Shown here: piece after piece, positions 36,285 through 44,927 of the stretch
How positions within the stretch are numbered: the stretch's first letter is position 1
Layout of the letters: each line of letters starts with the position of its first letter
Source: Lignipirellula cremea
GTDB lineage: Bacteria; Planctomycetota; Planctomycetia; Pirellulales; Pirellulaceae
DNA: 64,000 bases
Reading direction: 5' to 3'
Assembly: GCF_007751035.1 (NCBI RefSeq)
Contig: NZ_CP036433.1
Coordinates: 9,343,001 to 9,407,000, forward strand
The notes under the pieces: model-generated
Databases searched by the model: none
The model's input: only the letters and a program-made list of their open reading frames with translations
Told to the model about the DNA's origin: nothing
Translations under genes and position numbers: made by a program

Positions 36285-37802
36285 CGAATGGCACTCAATC
36301 CGCCTAAGTCCTTCTCGGGCTAGCGGATAAGTTGATATCGACAAGGAAGGGGCCTCGCGGGCATATTCTTTGGGAACGCTCAAATTCTCAAAGGCAAGGA
36401 GGCCCCTTCGATGTTCGATTCTTTTCGCTCGCGGTTGGCTGCGGCCCGACGTGATGATCAACTGTTCTTCGCTGCGCTGATCGATCAACAGACTATCCGA
36501 TCCAGCTTTGGCGACGCAAGTACAATCCTCGATTCCGCGCGAATTTACGACACCGCCGTCACCGTTTGGGTGTTCCTCTCGCAAACCCTCACTTCCGGCC
36601 ACAACTGCGTCCAGGCGGTTGCCAAATTGATCGCCTTTCGCGCCGCTAAAGGCCTGCCGATTCCTGCCGCTCTAAGCGGCGCCTACTGCATGGCGCGAGA
36701 CAAACTTAACGAAGCCGGCATGCACCGCCTGGTGACAGATTCTGGCGCCGCGATCGAAGATTCCGTCCCCGATCAATGGCTCTGGCGAGGACATCGCGTT
36801 ATCGTCGGCGACGGTTGCACGCTGACAATGGCTGACACTCCTGAAAACCAAGAAGCCTATCCGCAAATGGCGGGGCAAAAACCCGGCTGTGGATTTCCCA
36901 TCATGCGGATGGTGGTCTTCTTCGGCCTGGCCACCGGCGTCGTGCTGGAAGCCGCCATGGGTCGCTATAAAGGCAAGCTGACGGCCGAGGTCAGCCTGTT
37001 CCGTGAGATCGACAAAATCCTCGAAGAAGACGACGTTTATCTCGCAGATCGAGCCTATTCTGGCTGGTTCGACATCGCCCGGCAGCTGGCCCGAGGGGTG
37101 CATGTGGTGCTGCGAAAACATCAATCGCGAAGGACCGATTTCCGCACCGGCGTGCGCTACAGCAAAGACGAACACGCGGTGTTCTGGGACAAGCCGCCAC
37201 GGCCTGCCTGGATGACCGCAGAAGAGTACGCCGGCTATGACGTATTCCTGACACTGCGTGAGATCCGGGTGCGGATCGCCACGCCCGGCTTTCGCACGCG
37301 TGAGGTCATCATTGTGACCAACTTGCTCGACGACATCGAGTACAACAAGGAGGATCTGGCGGCTCTTTATCGTCGGCGGTGGCAAGCAGAATTAAATCTA
37401 AGATCGTTGAAAACGGTGATGCAAATGGACCACTTGCGCTGCAAGCAACCCCATCGTGTGCGGAACGAAATCCGAGCTCACTTCACGGCCTATAACTTGG
37501 TCCGTCAGATGATGTGCGAGGCAGCGATCCGCGGCGACGTGCAACCCTGGCAAATCAGCTTTAAGGGGACGATGCAAACGCTTAACGAGTTGCTGCCGGT
37601 GTTGTGCATGACAGGGGACGCCGATCCGCTCTGCGACGTGTTTTATGATTGCTGCTTGCAGCATGTCGTTGGCAATCGCCCGGACCGCTACGAACCGCGA
37701 GTCCGCAAACGCCGGCCCAATCCGTACAAGCTCATGACCAAGCCCCGTCACAGCCACCAACCCGGCAAAGAATAAAGAGTTACGCGGATTGAATGCCATT
37801 CG
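36285..37802 (+). mobile_element. IS4-family insertion sequence, 1518 bp
   Basis: Bounded by about 25-bp imperfect inverted repeats beginning CGAATGGCA(C/T)TCAATCCGC. A perfect 9-bp duplication AGTCAGATG flanks it at 36276-36284 and 37803-37811. One intact transposase gene lies inside. It is only distantly related to the IS4 element at 31950. Confidence 0.93.
36411..37775 (+). CDS. IS4-family transposase
   Basis: 454 aa. DDE signatures are IVGDGCTLTMADTPENQ near residue 141, DDVYLADRAYSGWF near 210, and a complete YREK motif YRRRWQAELNLRSLK near 322-336. The gene is complete with no stop or frameshift, and it spans most of the element. Confidence 0.93.
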   Translation: MFDSFRSRLAAARRDDQLFFAALIDQQTIRSSFGDASTILDSARIYDTAVTVWVFLSQTLTSGHNCVQAVAKLIAFRAAKGLPIPAALSGAYCMARDKLNEAGMHRLVTDSGAAIEDSVPDQWLWRGHRVIVGDGCTLTMADTPENQEAYPQMAGQKPGCGFPIMRMVVFFGLATGVVLEAAMGRYKGKLTAEVSLFREIDKILEEDDVYLADRAYSGWFDIARQLARGVHVVLRKHQSRRTDFRTGVRYSKDEHAVFWDKPPRPAWMTAEEYAGYDVFLTLREIRVRIATPGFRTREVIIVTNLLDDIEYNKEDLAALYRRRWQAELNLRSLKTVMQMDHLRCKQPHRVRNEIRAHFTAYNLVRQMMCEAAIRGDVQPWQISFKGTMQTLNELLPVLCMTGDADPLCDVFYDCCLQHVVGNRPDRYEPRVRKRRPNPYKLMTKPRHSHQPGKE

Positions 37803-37892
37803 AGTCAGATGCCGCCAACTGCCTCAACACCTGCACCCGCTTTGACGGACGATGAACATGCACAAGCCAGATTGATCGCATATTTGAAGTCC
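37803..37892. other. Target DNA between the IS4 element and the right IS1380 copy
   Basis: It starts with the right 9-bp duplication (37803-37811). The remaining 80 bases show no gene and end at the CTAG of the right IS1380 copy. Confidence 0.7.
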
Positions 37893-37896
37893 CTAG

Positions 37897-39744
37897 TCCT
37901 TAAACAAGCGTATGGCGGTTCTGGCCTGGCGTGATTTTGTGGGCTGGGGCTCGCGCAGGTGTTTGCGGTCCAGCGGCGCTGGTGGGGGATGGTTGGATTG
38001 AGGCGTCGGGCATGTGGGGCGGCTTTCGGGGTGAGGCGTGGCGGCGGCGTCAGCGCGTCCGGACGCTGACTTCGGGGGAGGCGTCGTCAACAGCGGAGCG
38101 GGCGATGGACGTGTCGCACGATCAACAGCAGGTAGTCCAGCGTCGGACGATAGCTCAGCAACCGATAGACGATCTGCCGGCCGCTGCGAATGATCTGCGC
38201 CGGGACCATCAGCACCCTATCACGAAACGTCGTGAAGTCCATCGCCAGCAGTGCGGCCTTCTGGCGCGTTTGTTCCGCCCTCGATTCGCCGTTGCCGGCA
38301 GGCTGGATACTCAGCGCCGCCCAGGCTTTCAAGCTCCAGGCCAGCGAGGCAATCACCATGTACGCCCAGTTGCTCAGCAGGTTGTCCAGCGGCGCCGACA
38401 ACGCACATTGCTTGAGCTGCGCGATGTTGTTCTCCTGATTGCAGCGCGCGTTCGCATCCAGCACCACCTGCCGGGCCGACTTGTCAGCCTTTGTCGCGTT
38501 GGTGATATAGAAGAAGTACACCGGCTTCTCGTGGTCGAACAGCCGCAACTGGCCGCGTTTCTGATGCACTTCCTTTTTGAGCGCGATGATGCGGTAAGAA
38601 CGGCCGCACTTGCCCGGCTGATAGTCGAACTCGGCGATCTGCTCGGAGACGAGCTTCTTGTTGAGGTAGCCGTTCTGCTCGACGATTTGTTCTTTACAAC
38701 GCGGCCGTGTGGCGCGCCTTGAGGGCGGTTTGTGTTTGCGGCGGTGAAGCGTTTTCCACTCGGTTTCTGCGAGGGTTTTCGCGATTCCGACCAGCTTGGG
38801 CATGGCGTCGATGCCGAACACAAACTCAACGTTCTGCTCGCTCCAGCGATCGAAGTTCTCCGTCAGGGCGAAGTCCGTGTCGCCCCGCAGGACCACCTTG
38901 CGGAAGCCCGCTTTGCGGCAGCGCTCAACCGCCAGGTCGAAGAAGAACGCGGCGTTTTCATGGCTGGGACGATTGCCGCTGCGGTTGACGATGAACAGCG
39001 GCTCACGCGTGTTGGCCAGCGTAACGACCAGCGGATGATAGCCCCACTCCCCTTTGTAGTTGATGCCGATGCCCTGTTTCTTCTCGGCCGAGGTCTGCAC
39101 CTGGGTGCCGTCGGCCTCGATGATGGCGCAGTCGAAGAACGCGTCGGGCTGCTCTTTCCAGACCCGCTCGCGGACCTGGTTGAAGCCGTTCATCAGCCGC
39201 AGGATATCCATCTCTTGAAAGCGGCGGCAGAAGTCGCCAGCAGTCGTCGGATCGGGAATCCGCTCCGCGCCGAGCGCGTTGAGATACGCCTCGTCGCAGC
39301 GGCGATCTTCGAGATGCTCCAGACAACCGCCGCCGGCCAGCAGGTTAAGCGCGATGTTGAGCACATGGTCGGCCTCATCGTAAGGCCGATGCAGCTTGAG
39401 CAGCGTGATCGAATTGTTGATCGCCTGACGCAGGTCCAGCCGCCGCGCCGTCTGCACCAGGGCGCCCAGCCCGCCGGCGGCGATCGCTTGCTGGCGGTCG
39501 GCCAGTTCGTAAACGATTTTCTCGGGAACGATCATCGGCGACTGGCCGGACCCGTTCTGGGGATCAATCCTGCGCTGCATTCTCTGCTTGCGTCGCTGCG
39601 CTTTTGGTCGTATCTTTCTCTTCACTCGAAAACCCTTTCTGGCGTGCGTAATTGTTTTGATTGGCATCACCAATTTACGCAAAAACGCCGAGGGTTTTCG
39701 AGTTTTTTCGTCTCCGCATCAAGCGGCCTACGCTGGGTTAAGGC
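37897..39744 (-). mobile_element. IS1380-family insertion sequence, right copy (1848 bp)
   Basis: An inverted copy of 34287-36133, flanked by CTAG at 37893-37896 and 39745-39748. The end sequences match the left copy with single-base differences, for example GCGTAGGCC instead of GCGTAAGCC at the outer end. Confidence 0.9.
38087..39667 (-). CDS. IS1380-family transposase (right copy)
   Basis: 526 aa from the ATG at 39665-39667 (a TTG at 39682 would add five residues). It has the same DDE landmarks as the left copy and is intact. Both copies could supply transposase in trans. Confidence 0.92.
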   Translation of the reverse strand: MPIKTITHARKGFRVKRKIRPKAQRRKQRMQRRIDPQNGSGQSPMIVPEKIVYELADRQQAIAAGGLGALVQTARRLDLRQAINNSITLLKLHRPYDEADHVLNIALNLLAGGGCLEHLEDRRCDEAYLNALGAERIPDPTTAGDFCRRFQEMDILRLMNGFNQVRERVWKEQPDAFFDCAIIEADGTQVQTSAEKKQGIGINYKGEWGYHPLVVTLANTREPLFIVNRSGNRPSHENAAFFFDLAVERCRKAGFRKVVLRGDTDFALTENFDRWSEQNVEFVFGIDAMPKLVGIAKTLAETEWKTLHRRKHKPPSRRATRPRCKEQIVEQNGYLNKKLVSEQIAEFDYQPGKCGRSYRIIALKKEVHQKRGQLRLFDHEKPVYFFYITNATKADKSARQVVLDANARCNQENNIAQLKQCALSAPLDNLLSNWAYMVIASLAWSLKAWAALSIQPAGNGESRAEQTRQKAALLAMDFTTFRDRVLMVPAQIIRSGRQIVYRLLSYRPTLDYLLLIVRHVHRPLRC

Positions 39745-39748
39745 CTAG

Positions 39749-39791
39749 TACGAGGAGGCGGGGTTGAGCCTCCGTAACAATACGAGGAGGC
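39749..39791 (+). repeat. Short direct repeat next to the IS1380 end
   Basis: TACGAGGAGGC occurs at 39749-39759 and 39781-39791. Between them GAGGC and GCCTC can form a small stem. It lies just outside the right IS1380 copy, before the DUF2971 gene. Confidence 0.6.
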
Positions 39792-39870
39792 AAGTAGCGA
39801 CTTTTGTCAGGCAGCTGGGGAGGTGGTATATCAGCGGACTTCCAATCCCGCGGCAAGTACCTCAGGGACG

Positions 39871-40641
39871 ATGGACTTTCCCGATGTTAAGCAACTTTAT
39901 ATGTATAGGCCGCCGAATGAATTCACCACCAAGATCCTGGAGACCATGAAGCTGTGGGCTTCAAAACCAGGTGCCTTCAATGATCCGTTTGATTGCGATT
40001 TGGACGTTGCGGGAAGGATTACAGAGGCAGACGTGCTCCATGCCGCTACAACAGAGCACGGACATCGAAGCCAGTGGCCTGCGGACATTAGGCGGTTCAT
40101 TGATTCAATCTTAGATGAAAACGGGCAATTCACCCAGGCCGAGCGTGACCGCCTTGATCGGGAGATCGAGTTACTTATCGACGACAACAGAAACTCGGGT
40201 GTCATCTGTCTTTCTGAAGTGAATGACTCTATCCTCATGTGGTCGCACTATGCTTGCAACCACACCGGCATCTGCATCGAGTTTGAAAGAACTCCCAACA
40301 ATGCGCTTGGTGATATAGAAATTGCGTCGCCGGTCAATTATAGCTCTGTTTACCCTCACATCGACCTCGGTAAAATGCTCGTACATCGAGACGGTCAGAC
40401 TCTTGACCTGATGCTGCGATACAAGGCTGACTGCTGGAGCTACGAGAAAGAGTGGCGTGTCTTTCGCGATCTCGGCAATGCGCCATCTCCACTTGTCAGT
40501 CGAATCACTAAGGTAATCTTCGGTTTGCGAACGCCAACCCCCTACCGCCAAGTCATTCAGTCTTGGTGTGATGCGAGGGGAATCCGTACGGTACAAGCGG
40601 CAAAGGTGAATTGGACGTTCAAGCTCGACATTCCAGTTTGA
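39871..40641 (+). CDS. DUF2971 domain-containing protein
   Basis: A 256-aa protein, start at the ATG at 39871 (an earlier GTG/TTG-type start is possible). DUF2971 features are LYMYRPPNEFTTKILETMKL near the start, KPGAFNDPFDCD near residue 32, ICLSEVNDSILMWSHYA and KADCWSYEKEWRVF. DUF2971 proteins are cytosolic, of unknown function, and often sit in variable or defence-associated regions. The GC content is lower than in neighbouring core genes, consistent with transfer. It lies directly beside the IS1380 copy. Confidence 0.85.
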   Translation: MDFPDVKQLYMYRPPNEFTTKILETMKLWASKPGAFNDPFDCDLDVAGRITEADVLHAATTEHGHRSQWPADIRRFIDSILDENGQFTQAERDRLDREIELLIDDNRNSGVICLSEVNDSILMWSHYACNHTGICIEFERTPNNALGDIEIASPVNYSSVYPHIDLGKMLVHRDGQTLDLMLRYKADCWSYEKEWRVFRDLGNAPSPLVSRITKVIFGLRTPTPYRQVIQSWCDARGIRTVQAAKVNWTFKLDIPV

Positions 40642-41379
40642 ATTCGTACTGCTTCTGTTCTGAGCTCTCAAGGGCTTTGCGTCAGGTATTCGCCGTCTGG
40701 AGTCAATTCGCGCCGACCGCAAGGCCGGGCTCACAAAACCCGATATGCCGACAGTGAGTTCACATGTAAGCAATTGCTGAATTGAACCTCTCGATGGAGG
40801 CCTTCAAACCTAAGTCCGCGACGCCTCGGCCCGACACACCGACGCATCTTGAGTCAGTAAAAGCGTCCATTGCCTGCTCTCGACTTGCAATCCAAGAATC
40901 TCAGTTCTGCGAAAGCGACAACGACAGGCCTATTCTTCCCGGCGGCTTGGAGTCGCTTGGGATCGAACCGGCCGGCCTAGTCATCACAATACGCTATTCG
41001 CGTTCACGGATAAAGCCAGGGCGAAGGGGCCGCTTTCGGGAAGAATCAACTCCCCCGCAACTCCTCCAATTCTCCTCTCGGGCCTGGGGCCCTCTGCGAT
41101 CTCCGAGGCGAATCCTCGTGATTTCCTCCGCTCCAAGCCCCGGCGGTCGGGTGATTTCCACGAGGCGCCTGGGTTTCGTCGGTCGATCTGCCCGATGCCG
41201 GGCGGTAAAATCTGCGAGGGAATTGGTGTTTTCTCTTGCGGGGGGATCGAGCGACGGCGGTTTCCGGTCGGCTGTCCAGAAAATTCCCGCTCACCTGTCA
41301 CACTCTTCTTTTGCCGGGGTCTAAGGTGTGGCGGCTGCCTGGGGGCGGCGGTGGGGTTTTATTGATGAGGAGTCTTGGG
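40642..41379. other. Long intergenic region, 738 bp
   Basis: No convincing gene. A frame at 40782-41324 has unlikely composition (Ser/Arg-rich) and no recognisable domain. The last 85 bases contain the ECF-type promoter motif at 41296-41324, before the sigma factor. Confidence 0.6.
41296..41324 (+). promoter_or_regulatory. Candidate ECF sigma promoter of the sigma gene
   Basis: TGTCAC(A) at 41296-41302, a 17-base spacer, then GTCTAA at 41319-41324. The pattern is repeated at 42281-42309. It lies 55 bases before the start at 41380. Confidence 0.6.
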
Positions 41380-42264
41380 ATGCACAATCCGTTTGTGGAA
41401 GTGGCTGGGGAGGGGGAGGAGGATGTCGAGCTGGTTGGCCGCGCGAAGATGGGGGATCGTGAGGCGCTGGAGGCGATTCTGCTGCGGCATCAGGCTTGGA
41501 TTTATAATATCGCGGTGCGGATGGTGTTTCATCCTCAGGATGCGGAGGAGGTGACGCAGGAGGTGCTGATCAAGGTCATCACCCGGCTTAGCACTTTTCA
41601 GGGGGAGAGCAAGTTTCGCACGTGGCTGTACCGGATTACGGCTAATCATGTTTTGAATATGAAACGCCGGGGCGGGGAGTCGCAGCCGCATACTTTTGCG
41701 ACGTATGCGGCCGCCATCAGGGATATTCCTGAACGGGACCTGCCGGATCCGAAGAGCGTGCCGGTGGAGGTCCCGCTGCTCGTGGAAGAAGCGAAGATCG
41801 CCTGTACGACGGGAATGCTGCTTTGCCTGGACCGCAGCCAGCGATTGACGTTTACGCTGGGGGAGATTCTGGGCGTGAGCGATACGGTCGGCGGCGAAAT
41901 CATGGAGGTGTCGCCTGACAATTTCCGGCAGCGACTGGCTCGCGCCCGACGGGATCTGTATCAGTTCATGAATCATCAGTGTGGTCTGGTGAACGCGAGC
42001 AATCCCTGCCGCTGTCGCAAGAAGACGCAGGGCTTTATCAACGAAGGCCACGTGGACCCGCAGCATCTGCTGTTCGTCCCGCGGCATGTCCAGCGCATCC
42101 ACGAAGCGGCGGCCGAAACGGTGCGCGAGATCGACGACGTCGTCGATCGATCCTATGCGGCCATCTATCGCGATCATCCGTTCCTGACCCCGACGGACCA
42201 GGCCCAATGGCTCCGCCGGATGCTGGATCTGCCAGAGGTCCGCGCGACGCTGCAGCTTCCTTGA
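41380..42264 (+). CDS. ECF-type RNA polymerase sigma factor with Cys-containing C-terminal extension
   Basis: 294 aa from the ATG at 41380, with GAGGAG seven bases before it; a second ATG at 41365 is possible. Region 2 contains AWIYNIAVRMVFHPQDAEEVTQEVLIK (split here for length: AWIYNIAVRM and DAEEVTQEVL) and the LYRITANHVLNMKRR part. Region 4 contains LGEILGVSDTVGGEIMEVS and RQRLARARRDLYQFM. A roughly 100-residue C-terminal extension starts with CGLVNASNPCRCRKK, a possible metal or redox site that could regulate activity. It is probably self-regulated (see motif) and is followed by an SDR gene. Confidence 0.88.
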   Translation: MHNPFVEVAGEGEEDVELVGRAKMGDREALEAILLRHQAWIYNIAVRMVFHPQDAEEVTQEVLIKVITRLSTFQGESKFRTWLYRITANHVLNMKRRGGESQPHTFATYAAAIRDIPERDLPDPKSVPVEVPLLVEEAKIACTTGMLLCLDRSQRLTFTLGEILGVSDTVGGEIMEVSPDNFRQRLARARRDLYQFMNHQCGLVNASNPCRCRKKTQGFINEGHVDPQHLLFVPRHVQRIHEAAAETVREIDDVVDRSYAAIYRDHPFLTPTDQAQWLRRMLDLPEVRATLQLP

Positions 42265-42280
42265 AAAATCACGCGGCCAG

Positions 42281-42309
42281 GTTGTCACAGTCGCTTCCCG
42301 GGCGTGTCC
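42281..42309 (+). promoter_or_regulatory. Candidate ECF sigma promoter of the SDR gene
   Basis: TGTCAC(A) at 42281-42287, a 17-base spacer, then GTCCAA at 42304-42309, 46 bases before the SDR start. It is the same arrangement as before the sigma gene (GTCTAA at 41319-41324). Confidence 0.6.
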
Positions 42310-42355
42310 AAGTTTTCAGGCAAACAATTCCCCCTGAACAACGAGGACGCGAATC

Positions 42356-43111
42356 ATGTCGAAACTAACGGGACGAACCGCTTTGGTCACCGGAGCCTCC
42401 AAAGGGATCGGCGCCGGGATCGCCAAAGAACTGGCGGCGGCCGGGGCGGCGGTCGCAGTGAACTACGCCAGCGATCAGGCAGGCGCCCTGCGGGTCGTGC
42501 AAGAGATCTGCGACGCCGGCGGCCGGGCGGTGGCGATCCAGGCCGATGTTTCCAAGGCGGACGACGTAAAGCGGCTGCTGGGGGAGACGGACAAGGCGTT
42601 CGGGTCGCTGGCTATTCTGGTGAATAACGCCGGAGTCTACACGCCGATGCAACTCGACGCGATGACCGAGGCGGAGTTCCACCGGGAGTTCCATACCAAC
42701 GTGCTCGGCCCGCTGCTGGTGATCCGCGAATCGCTTCAGTACTTTGGGCCGGCCGGCGGGAGCGTGATCAACATCGGGTCCGGCGCTGCGAAGATGTGCC
42801 CGCCCGGCTATGCGATTTACGCGGCCAGCAAAAGCGCCCTGGACGCAGTCACCGGCGTGCTGGCGAAAGAACTGGCGCCCCGCGGGATCCGGGTCAACTC
42901 CCTCAATCCGGGAGCCACGCAGAGCGAAGGGACCCAGGCGGCCGGCCTGTACGGCGTGGACGGCGAGTTCGAGCGTAGGCTGGTCGAGATGACGCCGCTG
43001 GGCCGGATCGGCACGCCTGCGGACATCGCCCGGATTGCGACGTTCCTCGCCTCGGACGATTCCGGCTGGCTGACCGGCGAAGTGATTCTGGCGTCCGGCG
43101 GATTGCGCTAG
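42356..43111 (+). CDS. SDR-family NAD(P)-dependent oxidoreductase
   Basis: A 251-aa classical short-chain dehydrogenase. The cofactor motif is [15 protein letters not shown] at about residues 11-25, NNAG is near 90, the catalytic Ser is in [10 protein letters not shown], and the catalytic pair is YAASK near 155. A C-terminal SGGLR end is also typical. Such enzymes resemble 3-oxoacyl-ACP reductases and glucose dehydrogenases; the substrate cannot be told. It follows the ECF sigma gene and has its own copy of the sigma-type promoter, which points to a small stress regulon. Confidence 0.93.
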   Translation: MSKLTGRTALVTGASKGIGAGIAKELAAAGAAVAVNYASDQAGALRVVQEICDAGGRAVAIQADVSKADDVKRLLGETDKAFGSLAILVNNAGVYTPMQLDAMTEAEFHREFHTNVLGPLLVIRESLQYFGPAGGSVINIGSGAAKMCPPGYAIYAASKSALDAVTGVLAKELAPRGIRVNSLNPGATQSEGTQAAGLYGVDGEFERRLVEMTPLGRIGTPADIARIATFLASDDSGWLTGEVILASGGLR

Positions 43112-43403
43112 TGGTGCGTCAAGTTTCCATTTCAGGTTTGGCCATTTTCGCGCGAGCCGCTGTTCCTTGTAGTTAACCGTGGCTATCGCCAAAACGGCTA
43201 ATGGGAAGAACCCGAACTCTTTGCCTTGACGCAGCACTCGTGGTGCGTCAAACCATCAAATCTGGTTTCTCTCAATCAGCCGCCGGGCGCTAGCCCACGG
43301 TTTTCTTGGCAGCACCGCAGCACGGCCCAAATCGCTCACTCGAAGATGGAAGATTGACGCAGCACCAGGACGAGACGACCGATTGTTTCTCATACAGGAG
43401 TAG
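43112..43403. other. Intergenic region with hairpin and repeats, 292 bp
   Basis: It holds GTGGTGCGTCAA repeats at about 43111 and 43240. A stem at 43226-43251 pairs TTGACGCAGCAC with GTGGTGCGTCAA (one mismatch). A CCGCCGGGCGCTAGCCCACGG block lies at about 43280-43300; blocks of this GCTAGC-centred type recur at 52081. The hairpin could end SDR transcription, though it lacks a T-run. Confidence 0.55.
43226..43251 (+). repeat. 12-bp inverted repeat (hairpin)
   Basis: TTGACGCAGCAC, a two-base loop (TC) and GTGGTGCGTCAA, with one mismatched pair. It lies between the SDR gene and the DUF1330 gene and has no T-run on either strand. Confidence 0.7.
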
Positions 43404-43694
43404 ATGATGGCTGCCTACATTATTTTCATGCGTGAACGCACCCTCGATCAGGCGGAGCTGGAGACGTACTGGTCGCAAGTTCCCCCCACGCTCGACGGCC
43501 GTCCCATCAGGGTGCTGGCGGCGTATGGTCGGCACGAAACGCTGGAAGGGCCCGATGTCGAAGGCGTGGTTGTCGCCGAGTTCCCCACGCTGCAGGAAGC
43601 ACGCGACTGGTACGACAGCCCGGCCTATCAGGAAGCGGCCCAGCACCGCTTGCGCGGGGCCGTCTACCGCGGCCTGATTGTGGAAGGGGCGTGA
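43404..43694 (+). CDS. DUF1330 domain-containing protein
   Basis: A 96-aa protein of the DUF1330 (dimeric alpha/beta barrel) type. It has AAYIIFMRERTLDQAELETY, then GRHETLEGPDVEGVVVAEFP and WYDSPAYQEAAQHRL. Start choice between the ATGs at 43404 and 43407 is not important. These small ferredoxin-fold proteins are common; function is unknown. No TGTCAC-type motif is seen upstream, so a link to the sigma factor is not indicated. Confidence 0.88.
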   Translation: MMAAYIIFMRERTLDQAELETYWSQVPPTLDGRPIRVLAAYGRHETLEGPDVEGVVVAEFPTLQEARDWYDSPAYQEAAQHRLRGAVYRGLIVEGA

Positions 43695-43741
43695 GTGCGA
43701 TCCCGCGTTAGCAAAAGAATCCCGGAGCAGGCCAAATTAAA

Positions 43742-44380
43742 CTACTGAGTGCGATAGGTTCGCTTTTGCGGCAGGCCGATCCACCAGAAATAGACGCCTG
43801 CTGCGGCGCCGAGGGAACAGAGAACGCCGAACGCCAGGGCGGCGGTGGGGCCGATTAATCTGCCCAGCAGCCCCGGCGCGTTCATGCCGTCGACGCCTTC
43901 GGACCAGGACGTATAGGCTCCCATCACGACCGAACCGACGCCCAGGAGTCCGAGGAGGATCCAGGCGCTAGCGATGGGACTGAAGGGGACATCGTTCGGG
44001 TTCGCCTTGGCGACGGTCACTTGCTGAGTGGCTCCACAGGCGCGATACAGCCGCTGGAAGATGTCCTCCCGGACCTGGGGAGCCAGCGAGTCGAGCCGGA
44101 TCGGATCTTTGAGAGGGCCGCCCCGCACGCTGAGCATACCCAGGTTGGGCACATCGGTAACGCTGCGAATGGAAGGCAGCTCGATCGACTTCGTCAGCAT
44201 GCCGAACGCCGACTTCAGCGGCTTCCCTTGCTGGATCGCCTGGGCGATTTTTACGCCATGCTGAATGTTCTCCTGTTTGGCGTAGAACGTATCCCCGGAA
44301 AGGGCGGCGATGCCGGTCTGGCTGAGCCATACCCGCCCGCCATCCGGCAAGTCCAACACTTGAAACGGCGGCTGATTCAT
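43742..44380 (-). CDS. Membrane protein of unknown function
   Basis: 212 aa from the ATG at 44378-44380 (a TTG at 44413 would lengthen it). The N-terminal part (QVLDLPDGGRVWLSQTGIAA) is soluble, with a Leu/Ile-rich middle. Two C-terminal membrane helices (ASAWILLGLLGVGSVVMGAY and TAALAFGVLCSLGAAAGVYF) end in a basic tail. No family is recognised. It is convergent with the DUF1330 gene. Confidence 0.65.
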   Translation of the reverse strand: MNQPPFQVLDLPDGGRVWLSQTGIAALSGDTFYAKQENIQHGVKIAQAIQQGKPLKSAFGMLTKSIELPSIRSVTDVPNLGMLSVRGGPLKDPIRLDSLAPQVREDIFQRLYRACGATQQVTVAKANPNDVPFSPIASAWILLGLLGVGSVVMGAYTSWSEGVDGMNAPGLLGRLIGPTAALAFGVLCSLGAAAGVYFWWIGLPQKRTYRTQ

Positions 44381-44575
44381 CGCAAGAGCCTTGTCGTAAA
44401 CGGCGGATTGCAATGGCGGCGCATCGACCCGTTCAACGCGGCCGACCTGGAGATGAAGGTCTTCTCCCGCGTCAGAATACCACCCATGGGGCCCGCTTTC
44501 CAGAATCCGCCAGCCCCTGACACGGTCATGCTCTGGGCGCAGCGAATGGGCCTTGCTGCAGGACTTCCGCCGTCA

Positions 44576-44872
44576 TTACCAGCGAGCGCTTAGCACGCTC
44601 ACCATCAACGCCGCGACGACCATCCCGGCGACCAGGGCGCAGCCGGCAAGGTAAGGGCTGCGGAAGTGGGAGCGGATTACCAGCAGCGTTCCCGCCACTG
44701 CGCCGGCCAGGGCGAAGGCGGCCATCAGAACGGGGAGGCTCAGGTTCGTCGTATTGGCCCGCTGCGCCTCGTCATACTGCCAGACCGGCAGCAACGATGC
44801 GACGGCCGCCGCCACCAGAACGACCCACCACGGTTCCCGCGTATAATGTTCCGGAGGAGGAGAATCGTCCAT
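44576..44872 (-). CDS. Small membrane protein of unknown function
   Basis: 98 aa from the ATG at 44870-44872. About three hydrophobic helices are present (WWVVLVAAAVASLLPVWQY, LMAAFALAGAVAGTLLVI and LAGCALVAGMVVAALMVSVL). The upstream frame is open but runs into a repeat, so this start is preferred. No family is recognised. It lies downstream of a possible terminator at 44928-44951. Confidence 0.6.
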   Translation of the reverse strand: MDDSPPPEHYTREPWWVVLVAAAVASLLPVWQYDEAQRANTTNLSLPVLMAAFALAGAVAGTLLVIRSHFRSPYLAGCALVAGMVVAALMVSVLSARW

Positions 44873-44927
44873 CGCGGTCTGCCTTGGAGAAAAACGCGGG
44901 CGCCAGAAAACAGATGCGCCAGAGAAC

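Noticed and set aside
34287-39744. Treating the IS1380-IS4-IS1380 block as one proven composite transposon
   Set aside because: Each copy has CTAG on both sides and the palindromic target cannot separate single insertions from a composite event; no cargo gene besides the IS4 is present.
40782-41324. A 180-aa plus-strand frame before the sigma gene
   Set aside because: Ser/Arg-rich, no domain, overlaps the likely sigma promoter.
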